In this document: in pieces, positions 23,570 through 35,888 of the stretch
How the letters are laid out: each line of letters opens with the position of its first letter
How positions within the stretch are numbered: the stretch's first letter is position 1
NCBI GenBank assembly: GCA_013399855.1
Contig: VXAY01002204.1
Location: 558,001-622,000 of the forward strand
Reading direction: 5' to 3'
Length of the DNA: 64,000 bases
DNA from: Oxyruncus cristatus
Lineage: Eukaryota; Chordata; Aves; Passeriformes; Cotingidae
Made by a program: the position numbers and the translations under genes
Notes under the pieces: model-generated
Database searches by the model: none
What the model saw: only the letters and a program-made list of their open reading frames with translations
What the model was told of the DNA's origin: nothing

Positions 23570-23574
23570 CAAAC
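23570..23574. repeat. 5-bp target duplication of solo LTR, right copy
   Basis: CAAAC, identical to 22968-22972. Confidence 0.8.
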
Positions 23575-24510
23575 GAACAAACCAACACCTAGATATTTCC
23601 TATTTTGTAATAATGTCACCTGGAAAAGATGTTATTAGTTTGGCACTAAGACCAGAAGTATCACTGCCCTCTTGTAAGTCAAGTTCCAGAAGCCCTGGAG
23701 ATTTTATTTATCCATCACTGAAAACTGATTATGCTCTGGATTAAAAAACGGGAAATGTGCATTTGGTTATCCTGCAACATAAATCACCTACCACATCACT
23801 TCATGAGCAATGGCAATTACTTATCATTCTATTGAGAAATGTTTCCCTACTACAGAGAAGGGAGGTGAATGACAACAAAGTAGGGGGTGATGCTGACACA
23901 AAAAAGGCTCCAGAAGTTGTGGTTGCACACGTTTATGCTCAGACAAAAAGTTCCCTTTTTAAGTGAGTTGAACATTCCAGTAGCTTTTTTTGTACTTTTT
24001 CTTTTTATTGTTTTTTTAGTAGAACACAGATTGTTTGGAATTCAATTGGCAGAATACAGCTGTTTGGACAATTTTTGGAACTAATGATCTCTTATGAAGC
24101 CTGATACTTCAGCCCACAACTAATGAATTACAAATCAAAATATGTGCTTCAATTTAATAAGAAATGTGTCATCATTAAGCCTTCAAAATTCATGTTTGCA
24201 TGCTTAAACTTAAACAGATGGTTAAAATCAGGAGTATGATGTAGAATTTGGAATTCGGGGCCTGAGTTCTTTTATTTCACGAAAGAAAGTATTTATATCA
24301 GGTATACACCAATATTTGTATCACTGAAAAGAACAGTAGACAGTTCAAGCAAAAAAAAACCCACTTTGTTTTCACAAAGCTGTCTTCTCTGTTTGAATAT
24401 GTGCCCCTCAGAACAAAAATTAAGCAATGCTAAAACCATCCAAATTTCGGGAGCAAATATTTTCCATTTATTCTTTCAAAGTGCCAGGAAAATTAAATGC
24501 TCTTTCTTAA
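23575..24510. other. Spacer between two LTRs
   Basis: AT-rich DNA with no internal retroviral coding sequence or primer-binding site recognised, so the two flanking LTRs are independent insertions of different families. Confidence 0.6.
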
Positions 24511-25554
24511 TGTATTGCGTTTGTGTGGCAAGGTTTTGGTAGTGAGGGGGCTACAGGGGTGACTTCTGGGAGAAGTTGCCAGAAGCTTCTCCAATGACTG
24601 ACAGGACCAATGCCAGATGGCTCCAGGACAGGCGAGCCCATCCATGATGGTGGTAGTGCCTCTGGGATAATATGTTTAAGAAGGGAAAAGAACTTACTGC
24701 AGAAAAACAACTGCAGACAGTTCAAGAGAGAAGTTATATGTAAGAGGCCTGCAAACAGCAAGGACAGTGAAGAAGGAGGGGGAGGAGGTGCTCCAGGCAC
24801 CAGAGTAAATTCCCCTGCAGTCTGTGATGAAGACCATGGTGAGACAGAGTCCCCCTGCAGCCCATGGAGGCCCGTGGTAGAGCAGCATGCCTGAAGGAGT
24901 CTGTGACTTTGTGGGAAACCCATGCAGTACCAGACCCCTGGCAGGACCTGTGGATCTGTGGAGAGAGGAGCCCATGTACGACCAGGTTTGTTGGTAGGAC
25001 TTGTGACCTCCCAAGGGACCCACATTATTCTGTTCCTGAAGCTCTGCACCCCATGGAAGCAGTTCATGAAGAACTGCACCTCATGGGAGCAGTTCATGAA
25101 GAACTGCAGTCCACGAAGAACTCATGCTGGAAAAGTTCATGGAGGACTGTCTCCCATGGGAGGAACACCACACTGGAGAAGAGGAGTGTGAGGAGTCCTA
25201 CTGCTGAGGAGGAAGGAGCAGCAGAGACAATGTATGATTAATGGATCACACTCCCCATTCTTTATTCCTCTGTGCTGATGTGAGGTAGGAGGTATAGAAA
25301 GCATAAATGAAGTTGAGCCTGGGAAGAAGGGAGGGGTGGTTGGAAGGGGGTTTAAGATTTAGTTTTATTTCTCATCATCCTGCTCTGATTTGACTGGTAA
25401 TATTTTTTTTTTCATTTATTCTAGTCTGTTTTGCTCATGACTGCAACCGGTACAAACCTGTCCTTACAACTCAAGAGCCTTTTATTACATTTTCTGTCCC
25501 CTACCCACCTGAGGAAGGAAGTGGTGGGCACCTGCTCTCCATCAACCCACCACA
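24511..25554 (+). mobile_element. 1-kb solo LTR, ERVL-like family
   Basis: A GC-richer block beginning TGTATTGCG and ending ACCCACCACA, which matches from memory a large LTR family found in many bird genomes. It contains a series of GC-rich repeats of the form '(cc)catggaagc/aggacctgtgg' across about 24780-25200. Within these are two copies, 30 bp apart, of the palindrome-like GCAGTTCATGAAGAACTGC (25059-25077 and 25089-25107). The U5-like end includes TTTTATTTCTCATCATCC and CTGTTTTGC motifs shared with the copy at 35 kb. The flanks are CTTAA (24506-24510) and GTTAA (25555-25559), a 4-of-5 match that suits an aged 5-bp duplication. No internal retroviral region. The long minus-strand open frames here (up to 196 codons) come from base composition and are not genes. 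Confidence 0.85.
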
Positions 25555-25559
25555 GTTAA

Positions 25560-26589
25560 TTATATCTTCAATTGATGAATTAAAAAAAAAAAATCTGCTT
25601 TTTAATACAAGCCTAAATCCCTTGCCACGGCACTGTGAAAGAGACACTCGGAAGTGGCACACTGTGTTGTGGGGAGCTCTAATATTATGACAAATCACCA
25701 CTGCTGCCCCATAGATGGCAGTTTCTTCACACAGTGGTAGTTTATCTCAAAAAATGACATGTTATTCAACTAGACAGATGATGAAAGAAAAAAAGAAACA
25801 ACCTTGGAAACATTGCATCTCTTGTATTTTAGGCATAATCCTCATCCACAAACAAATTTCTTAAATCGAATAGTACAGTCACTTTTTCCTGCAGTTTTGC
25901 TACACATCCCAAAGAACACAATGTATTTCTCCTCTTCTTTCCATGTTTCACTTCATTTAGATTTAATAAACTGGGAGCAATATCATAGTTTCATTTTATT
26001 TGTTGTCTCATTGTTTTCTTTTGTCCTTTAAGTACACCCAGGATCCTAACAATCCCCGTGTGGACAGAAGCTATATTGCTCTTGGCCTAGTGTGCTGTTT
26101 TCAGTTCATGAGATCAGACTTACAGTAACTGTGCCTCTTTCAGTCACTCTTCAAACTGACTCATCGGTCAACCATCTAGAATTATTTTCGTAAACAAATT
26201 GTCTCTACAAAACACAGATTATGGAACTTAATTGGAAAGACCACCTCTGACTCCTATTTCTACAGTTGTTCTGAGCACTTACTGAAGAAATTTTAAGCCA
26301 CCTCTCTTCGGAGGAAAATATCTGAGGTTCACTTCTAAAGAAGAAGCATTTCTATTTCTGTTCCTCATGACTTCCCTCTAAGTCTGACTGCAGAAGGAAT
26401 TTAAAGGTCAGATGATTTATTTTTTCCTGGATAGGAGGAGCCATGTGGCTGTATGTCATGTTTGTTCTTTCTTCTTGCCTTATTTATTGCAGCCATGGGA
26501 AAGACATTTATTAACATTAGTTATGTAGCCCATTTGCTGTCCAGATTAGTTCTGAACTTTTTGCTACAGTTTTCCAGAGCAATCAGTGT
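25560..26589. other. AT-rich non-coding stretch
   Basis: No gene or repeat family recognised; an A-run lies near 25581-25591. Confidence 0.55.
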
Positions 26590-27053
26590 GGGGTGTGTCC
26601 AAAGACTGGCAAAGGAGCTGGTGAAGTGCCTGGAGCACAAGTCTTATGAGGAGCAACTGAGGGAGTTGGGAAGCTGGGTGCTTTTAGCCTGGAAAAAGGA
26701 AGGCTCAGGGAAGACCTGATCACTCTCTACACATATCTGAAAGAAGGTAGCAAGGTGGGGTCAGTCTCTTCTCCCAAGTAATAAGAGATAAGACAAGAGG
26801 AAACAGTCTCAAGTTTTATCAGGAGATATTTAGAATGGGTACTAGGAAAAATTGCTTCACCAAAAGGATTGGCAAGCATTGGGCCAGGATTCCCAGTGTG
26901 GTGGTGAAATCACCAACCCTGAATGTATTTAAAAGGTGTATAGATGTGGCTTTAGGCATGTGGGTTAGTGGTGGTCTTGGCAGTGTTAGGTTAATGGCTG
27001 GACTCAAAGATCTCCTTATCCTTTCCAACCTAAACAATTTTATGATTCTATGA
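26590..27053 (+). mobile_element. CR1 LINE 3' fragment
   Basis: Plus-strand copy beginning at the 'VQRLAKELVKCLEHKSYEEQLRELG' equivalent (26592-26670). It continues through 'EEGRLREDLITLYTYLKEGSKVG' in a shifted frame and the 3' UTR, ending TTCCAACCTAAACAATTTTATGATTCTATGAT. Frameshifts and stops make it a relic. The tail 'gttaatggctggactcaaagatc' differs from the neighbouring copies. Confidence 0.93.
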
Positions 27054-27863
27054 TGCAGATCCAGTGTGTGTTAGGTCTGATTTAGAAATCATAGCAATCT
27101 GGAGCACTCAAGTAATAGTAATATGTTTATCAGATTAAACACTATGTATAAATCTCTATGCATTCCAAATAACATTGTGATATATGAATTGAGATATCTG
27201 AAAATGTATTAGGGAGGATATCCTTTTATTTCAAACATGAACAACTTCCAAGTTCCAGTCAGCAAAAAAATCCCTGGGAATTTACCTTTCCCACCTCACC
27301 TTGCAGTACTCCACTGGTTAAGACAAATGGGCTAAAGGCAAATTAGCTACCTGGAATAACTAAATCTCTGTAAATGTGAAACTCAGAGAAAGTATGATTT
27401 TTTTGGCAACATAACAGATCAGGTACACACACTGACATTCTGGTACCCAAAAGATGTCAAACTCTACTGTCACTTGAAAGTTAAATAAAGCACAGACAAG
27501 AGGAATTGATTTTGTGCCATATAATGAACTTTTCAACCATAAAACTGGAGTATGGACACATTTCCAACTAAGATATTAATCCACAGTAGTCAGTTATCAG
27601 TCACAAATCCAGTATAATTGTTCAGACAATACAAAAGGGATTTATATGTCAGTAGCCCTGAGGTCTAGACTGTACCATATTGTGACACCTCATTAAAGAA
27701 ACATTTCATATCCCTGCCAATCTGTCATTTGTTTCAGGTTATTGTAATAAGAAGAGATGAACCCAAATGGATTGAAGCTCATGTAGGAAAATTTTTCTTA
27801 TTTGTAGAGTTCATCAACCCAATAAGATTCTGCTTCATAAAGGCATTACTATGGGGCACTATG
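27054..27863. other. Spacer between CR1 copies
   Basis: AT-rich DNA with no feature recognised. Confidence 0.5.
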
Positions 27864-28076
27864 AGAAGGAATATATATTCTTTACAGAGAGGGTCATCAG
27901 CCATTGGAATGGGCTGCCCAGGGAAGTGGTGGATTCTCCGTCCCTGGGGGTTTTAAGATGAGACTGGATGTGGCACTTAGTTCCATAGTCTAGTAACTGC
28001 AGTGGTGTTGGATCAAGAGTTGGACTTGATGATCTCAGAGGTCCTTTCCAACCTGTCTGATTCTATGATTCTATGA
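27864..28076 (+). mobile_element. CR1 LINE 3' tail fragment
   Basis: About 210 bp of CR1 3' end: the 'ATGGGCTGCCCAGGGAAGTGG' type segment, then the tail with TTGGACTTGATGATCTCAGA and two 8-mers (ATTCTATG). The tail closely resembles the minus-strand copy at 1.7 kb. Confidence 0.95.
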
Positions 28077-31000
28077 AAAACATTTGCATTCATCTTGCAA
28101 TGAGACCTAATCCTGCCTCCTCTTTGCAGCCATAGAGACACTCTTGTTTTTGATAAAAATTTATTTCAAATTTAGGATGATGATTGTTGTGTACGAGTCT
28201 GGCCACCTGTTGCACTATTCTGAAGAGGGTCACTATTCAAACTCCAAGTATTATCTTCCATTTGACGTCACTGATTACTCCTCTCAAGGTTCTAACATGA
28301 AAGCAAACAACAAAAAGTCTGTATTTTCTTTATGACATGTAAGGGCATGAAAACTTAATAAAAGTTTCTGAGGAGCAATTCTTTCCCAATATCATATTTT
28401 AGCCTTTTTGAAAGTGTCTTTTCGTATAAAAAAAAATGGGTTTTTTTTTCTTATTACAGGAAACCAAAGTGTGTAACTACTAAGCTGTGGTCCAATAACA
28501 ACATCTATTATTTTCAGAAATGTATGTAAAAGTACAAGTATTAAATAGAAAGAATTGAGAAACTTTAAGTGTTCTGAGATTTGAAAGGATTCAGTGAGTT
28601 ATTCTCTGGCAATAGTACAGGATACTTGTTTTTTTCTTGGAGCCTTTGAAGTTTTCAGGCTTTAAACAGGTTAATATTCAGTCAGTATACAGCCTGAATC
28701 TTGTCTAAAACACTTTATGTTTCACACACGTTCTACCAGCCAGAATAACATAATAAGTTTAAAACAATCTTTAGTCACAGTTAGTAAAGAAAAGCAAGTC
28801 TATTTCACTTACCAAAGCCAGTATGATTTTTCTTGGATGTATTTTTCTTTTCCTAATGTTTTACTAGAAGTTGAAATTTTATTTTCTTTTTATATTCCTG
28901 AAAATACATACACAGAAATCACTTGAATAACTCATTCTTTACCACTAGAGAGTCAAGGTTTTGGGGGAAGATTTTAAATCTACTTTGAGATTTTGAGGGT
29001 TTCACTGGAAATTTCAGATGTGCATGATTTTCAGAGCGTGTTAAAGTTGTTTCATCACCAGCTCACTCTCACAGAAATTTTTCAGGTGAGAAGAAAAAGG
29101 GAAAGTAACAAGGACGTGAAAAACTCTGTAAATCAACTAGATTTCATTTGCAACAGAAGTTTGGGACAAGGAACTGAGAAGCAGGAAAACAGGATAAATT
29201 TCTCTAGGGGAATCAATTTATGTGAGTGAAAAAGGACCAATCAAAGAAGAGGGTCAGAAAGCCAGCTGAAAAGAAATCATAGCCAGTGCTCAAGGAGTCA
29301 AGGAGTTAAGAAAAAGCTTTTCACAAGAAGATAGCAGCAACTGCCTGATGAAGAAGTTCAAGGACATCTTCTAACCTTTCTCCCAACCTTCCTCCCATGA
29401 TAGTTCATTGTGTGTTCTCCCTGGAACAAACATAGTGTTTGACTTAAATTGTCACTGTCATCTTAAACTGGTTTCTGGCTAAGTGATGCAATGCACTGCA
29501 CTTTGCTGAGAAGTATTGCAGAAGGCAAAAGCTGACTAGAAGTGGGGACAGTAAAAGGATGAGAAGAATGAAAACAGGTGTAGAAAGGAGAAAAATGTAG
29601 TTCTACTGCCTAAAGAGATGAACTGGGAAAAGGCATTAAAGGCAATAGTCTTCTAAAATGTGCAGTGTACATCTCCATATCATGGACAAAGTCTTTTGTT
29701 TCTTACTTGTTTAGGACACCACAGCTTTCTAGTGAAAAGTGTTCCAAAAATCATAAATTCTTATACAGTTTGTTGCCTCACAAAAGCTTCCAAAGAGTAA
29801 TAATCATAAAGCTACTGTAAAAAACAGCAATAGTATCTTTGTCAACAGATGTAAGCGAAAGAGAAACCTGAGAGACGTTTCATTAAAGGTAAGTACCTGC
29901 AGAGAAAAGTAATCTGCAAGAAAGCTATGGCAGGAAAGAAATAAAAGTTATTGCCATGGTGAGAAAGAAAGAGGTGAACACAAGTATGTGTCTGTCCATC
30001 TGGACTGTGAATGATGGCTGTAGGAAAGACCCCATTTTTTTAACTGAGCTCATGCCTCTTTGGCATGTCCCTATCATATATCTCAAATACTTTCATTCTT
30101 TTCCTTTAATTCTTCAGCAGCACTTTCAGTAAACGTCTTTGGAGACAAACACTTATTAGTAATGGGCAGGAAGATTTTTCTTCATATGGAAATTCTTTAT
30201 ATATAACCTATATAATATTTTCTGATTCCTCATTTTCCTCCATTATGTTTACCAAGTCTTTGTACCACTCAGTGTCCTTGTGCGTCTTCATTATTATTAA
30301 AAACATTTTTTAGGTATCTTCATAAATAAATCCTTTCTACCCTTCATCCTCCAGTTCCAAATCAATCAGATGACTCCTAGCAAATTCATACTTTCTGACA
30401 GTATGTTATGTAAGTTCTATGTGAAGTCATCAGCTGGGAAAAAAAAGGTGGTTTCTCCTGTTCTGAAATGCTCATATTCTGAGTATGCCAGTGTAAATGT
30501 AACATATTATTATTAGTTAAACAGAGAATAGAAATCTTAAATTTTAACTATTTTAACTGTAATGTTTTTAAGATACTCCAATATTATTGAAGAAGTGCAA
30601 ATTCACATCTTATATCAATTGTCATATTCTTCTACCACTGATACTTTTTATTTTTTTAAGATATGATCATATCATCCAGTTGTTTTCTGACTTTTTTTTT
30701 CAGGTTGACATCTTTAGGTCATGTTCCAGTTATAACTTTGATTCCTAAGTTACTGCACTGAATTGCAAAGGAAATCAGTGCAAGAAAAGGTACCACTAGA
30801 TGTCTGGTATGAACTCATCTCTTATCTCAGACTTTCTGAGCAGGTCTGAGCCAGACAGTGCTGCACTTAGAAGGAGTCACCTCAGATTTCATTATGTGGG
30901 CTGTAGAAATGGAAATCAGTTGTCCCAGTCTGGAGAAGTAAAGGTGTCACACGAAAAGTCTTTGGGATACTTCTTTTTTTTTAGGATTTTCTGGCAGTGC

Positions 31001-32130
31001 AGTGGGTTTCCTCTGTGCCTCCCTAGAACTTAATTTTCCCAGCCTTGGGTAAGAAGAGACACCCAACTGTGGGGCATGCATTTTCAGGCTTGTATCCTAC
31101 AGGTACACAGCCCAAACAAAATAAAAGCATCGTCTTATCCATAATGTCTCTCTGTTGCTCTTCTATTTTCAACCTGAGGCAGCTGCGAAGCTGTCATTAC
31201 CTGTCGCAATCCACCCTAACATTAAAATAGGAGTGATGGATGTTGTAAGTAATACAGCTATGACAGCACAGAGCTCACTGTGCAGCCAAACCTGCCTGAA
31301 AAACTAGGTAAGGGCTCTGGTACCCAAGCTACACTGAGCCTCAAGCCATCCCAGAAAGTTTCAGGGACTGTAGCATGGCTCCACTTTATCTATCACAGCC
31401 TCAGGGCTGTAATATAGTGCCTGCCCTGCTCAAAATCTCAGCTATCCTACATGCCATAAGCTGCTGCTGCCTCACTGAATTCCTGTTTCACCTGAGTTCT
31501 TCTCTTGCTCCAGCCAAGCCCATGACAGTCAGAGATAGTGGGAAATTCATGGCTTAGAAGCAGAAAATTTAAGTGGTTCTCAAGCACACTCATATCAAAA
31601 GCAGACATCTGAGTACATGAACAGAACAATGAGTAAAATAGCACTGGGGCAAGGAAATATTTAATGCTTAGGGGTTTTTATGTTGTGATAGTATATGAGC
31701 TATGTTGGCATCTTTTTTTTTCTTTTTCTAAACTAGATGTTAGAAAGAGACAAAACACAAACAAACAGTGCAGAAACAAAAAAGAATTGGTCTGTAAGCC
31801 TAAAATGCAGCCAGTTTTGAGTCTCTTTTTCCATGTGCTTTGTATTCATTAGTTTTCCTTGCCTTTACAGTGTCCTTCTGAAATAATTTATTAAAGAATA
31901 TCTTCCTCTTTAAAGGTCAGACAGCTGGGTGGCCATCGGACAGGGAACATTCACAGAATAAACTCTCATATGAATACATTCAAATGTCTTGTACGTGTGC
32001 AGTCAGTTCTTTCTCGCAAGCGAGGTCAAAGCAAAGCAAGATTCCCTGAACAGGTAGAAAGGTTTCATAGAAATATTATTTAAATAAGACTCTATATAAT
32101 TATAATTTATATAATCCTCCCACCTACCAT
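28077..32130. other. AT-rich non-coding stretch
   Basis: About 4 kb with no recognisable gene or repeat. A somewhat GC-richer patch lies at 31260-31550, but it shows no conserved motif that I can name. Confidence 0.55.
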
Positions 32131-32630
32131 ACTGCTTCCCACCTGGAGCACTGCATCCTGTTCTGGGATCCCCAACACAGGAAGGACATCAACCTGGTGG
32201 AGTGGGTCCAGAGGAAGGCCACCAAGATGATTAGAGATATGGAGCAGCTCTCTGATGAGGAAAGGCTGAGAGAATTGGGAGTGTACAGCCCAGAGAAGAG
32301 AGCACTCTGTGGAGACCTCGTAGCAGCCTTCCAGTACCTAAAGGAGACCTACAAAGGAACTGGACAGGGAATTTTTACAAGGGCATGTAATGGTAGGACA
32401 AGAGATAAGGTTTAGATTAGATATTAGAAAGAAATTCTTTACTGTAAGGGTGGTGAGGCACCAGAACCAGTTGCCCACAAAAGTTGTGGTGCCCCACCCC
32501 TGGCAGTGTTCAAGGCCAGCCTGCATGGGGTTTCAAGAAACTTGGTCTAGTTGAAGGTGCCACTGCCCATGCCAGGGGAGTTGGAACTATATGATCTTTA
32601 AGATCACTTCCAACCCATGGGGTTCTATGA
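32131..32630 (+). mobile_element. CR1 LINE 3' fragment
   Basis: Plus-strand copy with a fairly good ORF2 C-terminal reading over 32197-32415: [38 protein letters not shown] and AFQYLKETYKGTG. The 3' UTR follows, ending GGAACTATATGATCTTTAAG...GGTTCTATGA. Its 5' end corresponds to the 'SHLEHCILFWDPQHRKDINLVEW' segment. Same tail type as the copies at 17.3 and 61.8 kb. Non-functional because of 5' truncation. Confidence 0.95.
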
Positions 32631-34983
32631 CAACTATATATAAATACTGCCATTAAAAGTAGAAACCAGAAACAAGATAATTTTTTTAAATGGTGACTGC
32701 CAAATCTGATAGTAAATTTGGAAAATGTTAGAAAGAGGGGCAGGGGACTACATATCCCATGACTGATTTCACACATCAGTAGCAGAGATGAACATTAGAG
32801 GGGGCAGAGCTAGCAACAAATTGATCTGCAGGTGCAGGAGAAGCGGTAATCACCAAGTGGAGCTACCAAGTTATGAAGGAGGAACAAGCTAGCCAGTTGG
32901 GAGTGTACAGCTTGAAGTCTCAAGAGAAAACTTTTGATGAAAGAGAGCACTGAGGAGAAAGATGATGTCAGTGGGGCATAAAGATTTATACCTGAGCATA
33001 TGAACTGTTCACGTACACTTCTATTAAGCAGTTTTATGTCTTAATCAAAAGGATCTCCAAAAGAATGGAACAAGAATTTTAGAAATATATTTATCCATTT
33101 AAAAAGTAGTAACAACAATAATAGAACTTCCGCTGTCTCTTGGAAACACATGCTTGGGGATTTCTTTTGTACCAATCCAATAAACTAGTCTAGAAAAACA
33201 AAGCAGTAAGTTTATCACAGGAAGATTATTATTAGCTTTGAAACAAGAAGTAAAGCTGATAGCAAACTATTACACATTCTTAGGAGGATGCATAATAAAA
33301 AGGAGAAAGACACAAAAAAAATGTTATTGTTTTCCCTGCTTCATGGAAAATTTTTCCTGCTTTACAATAAAAACCTCCTTCAAGGAGAGAATACTACTTC
33401 CAATATGTTTTATTTGAGCATATTCTCATTTCATGGTAAATGAATAATGCAAAAAATATAAACAGGAGTATTCCCATTGCTTGGTGGAGCTGATTACTTT
33501 TTTTATTTTTACCTTTTGCAGACATCAAGATCATTAGTCTGCACAACTGTATCTCCTCTCAAAACTTTTTTTTGGGGGGTGTCCCATACTCATAGCACTG
33601 CATTCTGTGTAAATTAAACCATTTCTAGCACCATCAAAAAAAAAAAACATTTTATGCTTTTTACATTTCCAGTCCTGCTGAAAAACTCGAGTTCCTGACT
33701 TAAAGCCAAATCTAAACTTTTTTTCTAACAGTTGGATACCCTTGTGACTAACCACTCAGGAGTGATATTATGTTGTTCAGTGCCAAACTCCTACAACAGG
33801 CAAATAGATGTTTTTTATTTCCTTCAGTTTCTGGTAAACTGTCGTGCATTCCACTCTCCTGACTGAAGCCTTTTAAGTGGTAATTTCTTTAACAGCAATG
33901 AAAAATCAATTCAAATTAAGGTAGGAGTGTGAGATCAAACTTTCTCATCAAGTATTGCAAGCAATAAGTCATTAAAAAGTTAATAACCCTAAATGGCATG
34001 GTATTTTGGTGATCACCACTGTGGCATTAAATTTAAAAATGCAATTGTATAATCTGTGTTCATAGGTTAAGCTTTCATGTTATGTCTCCTTCTCAGCCTA
34101 ACCTTGAAACCACCTGAGCTGGCTCCACCACCGGCTGCCTGTCTGCCCACCTGCATACCTGTCTTCCTGGGCATTGAGTAGACCTCACTGTTGGGGCAGG
34201 CTTAGTCCATTTTCCAGAAAATCCTCAAATCTCCTTTATACCCAGATCTCAGGTAGCATAGATACAGGACTTGAAGTCTCATAAGCTAAATGTCTTTTTT
34301 TCCTGCTACTTCATGACCACTTCAACTATGCTACAACAGAGACAGTGAGCAGAGAAATGAATAGCAAGAAGCAACATCAAATTAATTACTGTGCTGAATA
34401 AAAGTTTTAAATGTATTTCCACAGAAAGTAAAGGAATGAATTTCACAAATTTTAATTAACCATTCTGTGATATCCAAATAAATGTAGTGCTCACTGGAGC
34501 ATAGGTCAGAAAAGGTCTTCAAGGGCAGCTATCAAGCATAAACATGTAGTGCCTCCTAAATAACACACACAAAGGTCACAGTGAAAAGCAAGTCTCTTAT
34601 CTTTCTGGGAAAAAGTTCTCTGTGTCTTTTTGAAGTGGGAGAATTGGCACTGGGAGAACTTTGCCAAGGTGAAAAAGACAAGCCATAGACCATATAGACA
34701 GTTTCAACACTGTCATGCCTCTGTTACAAGGTCCTGTGTGGCCTGCACCTGGACATTTCTCTGAAACAAACCAAACAGCATGTTTACGTAGATTACTTTT
34801 CTATGTAATAAAAAAAAAAAAAAAAAAAAAAAAAGCATACACACACAAAAAAAAGAGTCTTTAGGTTTGGAATTGAAAGAGAGATTTCTGGAGAAACAAT
34901 TAGCATACAGTTGTGTTCAGTAAAGAAAGACTTCTCTACTTATCAAAGCTATGAATATGACCAAAAAGAGCAAGTTTAGCTGT
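32631..34983. other. AT-rich non-coding stretch
   Basis: No gene or repeat family recognised. An A-run of about 24 bases lies at 34809-34834, next to a short CA-rich patch. Confidence 0.55.
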
Positions 34984-35782
34984 TGTGGTGAGTTGACCCT
35001 GGCTGGATGTCATGTGCCCACCAAAGCTGCTCTTTCACTCTCCTTCTCAGCTGGACTCAGAGGGGAGAAAATAAAACAAAAGACTCACAGGTCATGATAA
35101 GGACAAGTAGAGATCACTCACCAGTTACTGTTGTGGGCAAAACAGACTCCACTTGGGGAAATTACGTTATTTATTACAGTCAAATAAGGGTAGGATGATG
35201 AGAAATAAAATCATGTCTTAAAACACCTTCCAACTGCCCTCCCTTCTTCCCAGATTCAACCTTATTCCCAAACTCTCTACTTCCTCCCCTACACTGGCAC
35301 AGAGGGACAGAGAATGGGGGCTGTGGTCAGCTCATCACATGGTGTTTCTGCTGCTCTTTCCTCCTCAGAGGGAGGACTCTTCACACTCTTCCCCTGCTCC
35401 AGTGTGGGGTCTCTCCCACAAGAAACAGTCCACAAACTTCTCCAACATGAGTCATACCCACAGGGTGCAGTTCTTCATGAACTGCTACAACACTGGTCGC
35501 TTTCATGGGGTGCATTCCTTCAGGAAGAGGGTTCTCCAGCATGGGTTCTCACAAGGTTCTGTCTGCAAACATGCTCCAACATGAGCTCCTCTCTCCATGG
35601 ATTCACAGCTACTGCCAGGAGGCTGCTCCAGCACGGTCTTCCCATGGGGTAACAGTCTCCTTTGGGCAAACACCTGCTTTGCCACGCAGTTCTTCATGGG
35701 TGGTGGATGTCGGTTCCGCTGTGGACCTCTGTGGGCTGTAAGGTGACAGCCTGCCTCACCATGGTCTTTATCACAGGCTTCC
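34984..35782 (-). mobile_element. Truncated LTR, same family as 24.5 kb, opposite strand
   Basis: The block starts TGTGGTGAGTTGACCCTGGC and matches the reverse complement of the LTR at 24511-25554 along its length: the TGAGAAATAAAA segment near 35199, the CTTCTTCCCAGATTCAACC segment near 35251, the GCAGTTCTTCATGAACTGC palindrome at 35467-35485, and the CCTGCCTCACCATGGTCTTT segment near 35752. The LTR's own 5' part (about 250 bp by comparison with the other copy) is missing: at about 35782 the sequence passes into a microsatellite. No matching flanking duplication is visible. Open frames within it are compositional. Confidence 0.85.
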
Positions 35783-35823
35783 TGTCCTGTCCTGTCCTGT
35801 CCTGTCCTCTCCTCTCCTCTCCC
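35779..35823. repeat. TCCTG / TCTCC pentanucleotide microsatellite
   Basis: About five CTGTC units followed by about four CTCTC units, sitting at the point where the LTR homology ends. It may have grown from LTR sequence or seeded the truncation. Confidence 0.85.
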
Positions 35824-35888
35824 AGAGCTGATAGTCACACAATATACTTCAAAGCCAAATATTTCTGATAACCCTCCGTTTATGGTAT

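Noticed and set aside
24507..25097. 196-codon minus-strand frame, Pro/Ser-rich
   Set aside because: It lies antisense within a GC-rich solo LTR; the openness follows from base composition and repeats, and no domain is present.
22973..25554. A short provirus bounded by the LTRs at 22973 and 24511
   Set aside because: The two LTRs belong to different families; the first has its own matching target duplication and the second a near match.
34809..34834. Poly-A run as the 3' tail of an L1-like or processed pseudogene insertion
   Set aside because: No coding sequence or target duplication is recognisable upstream; treated as a simple repeat.
24511..35782. A full provirus between the two related LTRs
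   Set aside because: The LTRs are in opposite orientations and no gag, pol or env motifs, primer-binding site or polypurine tract were found between them; the interval contains CR1 copies and unique DNA.
35503..35838. Frame encoding repeated Asp-Arg-Thr-Gly-Gln units
   Set aside because: The peptide repeat comes from reading the TCCTG microsatellite in the LTR remnant; it is not a gene.
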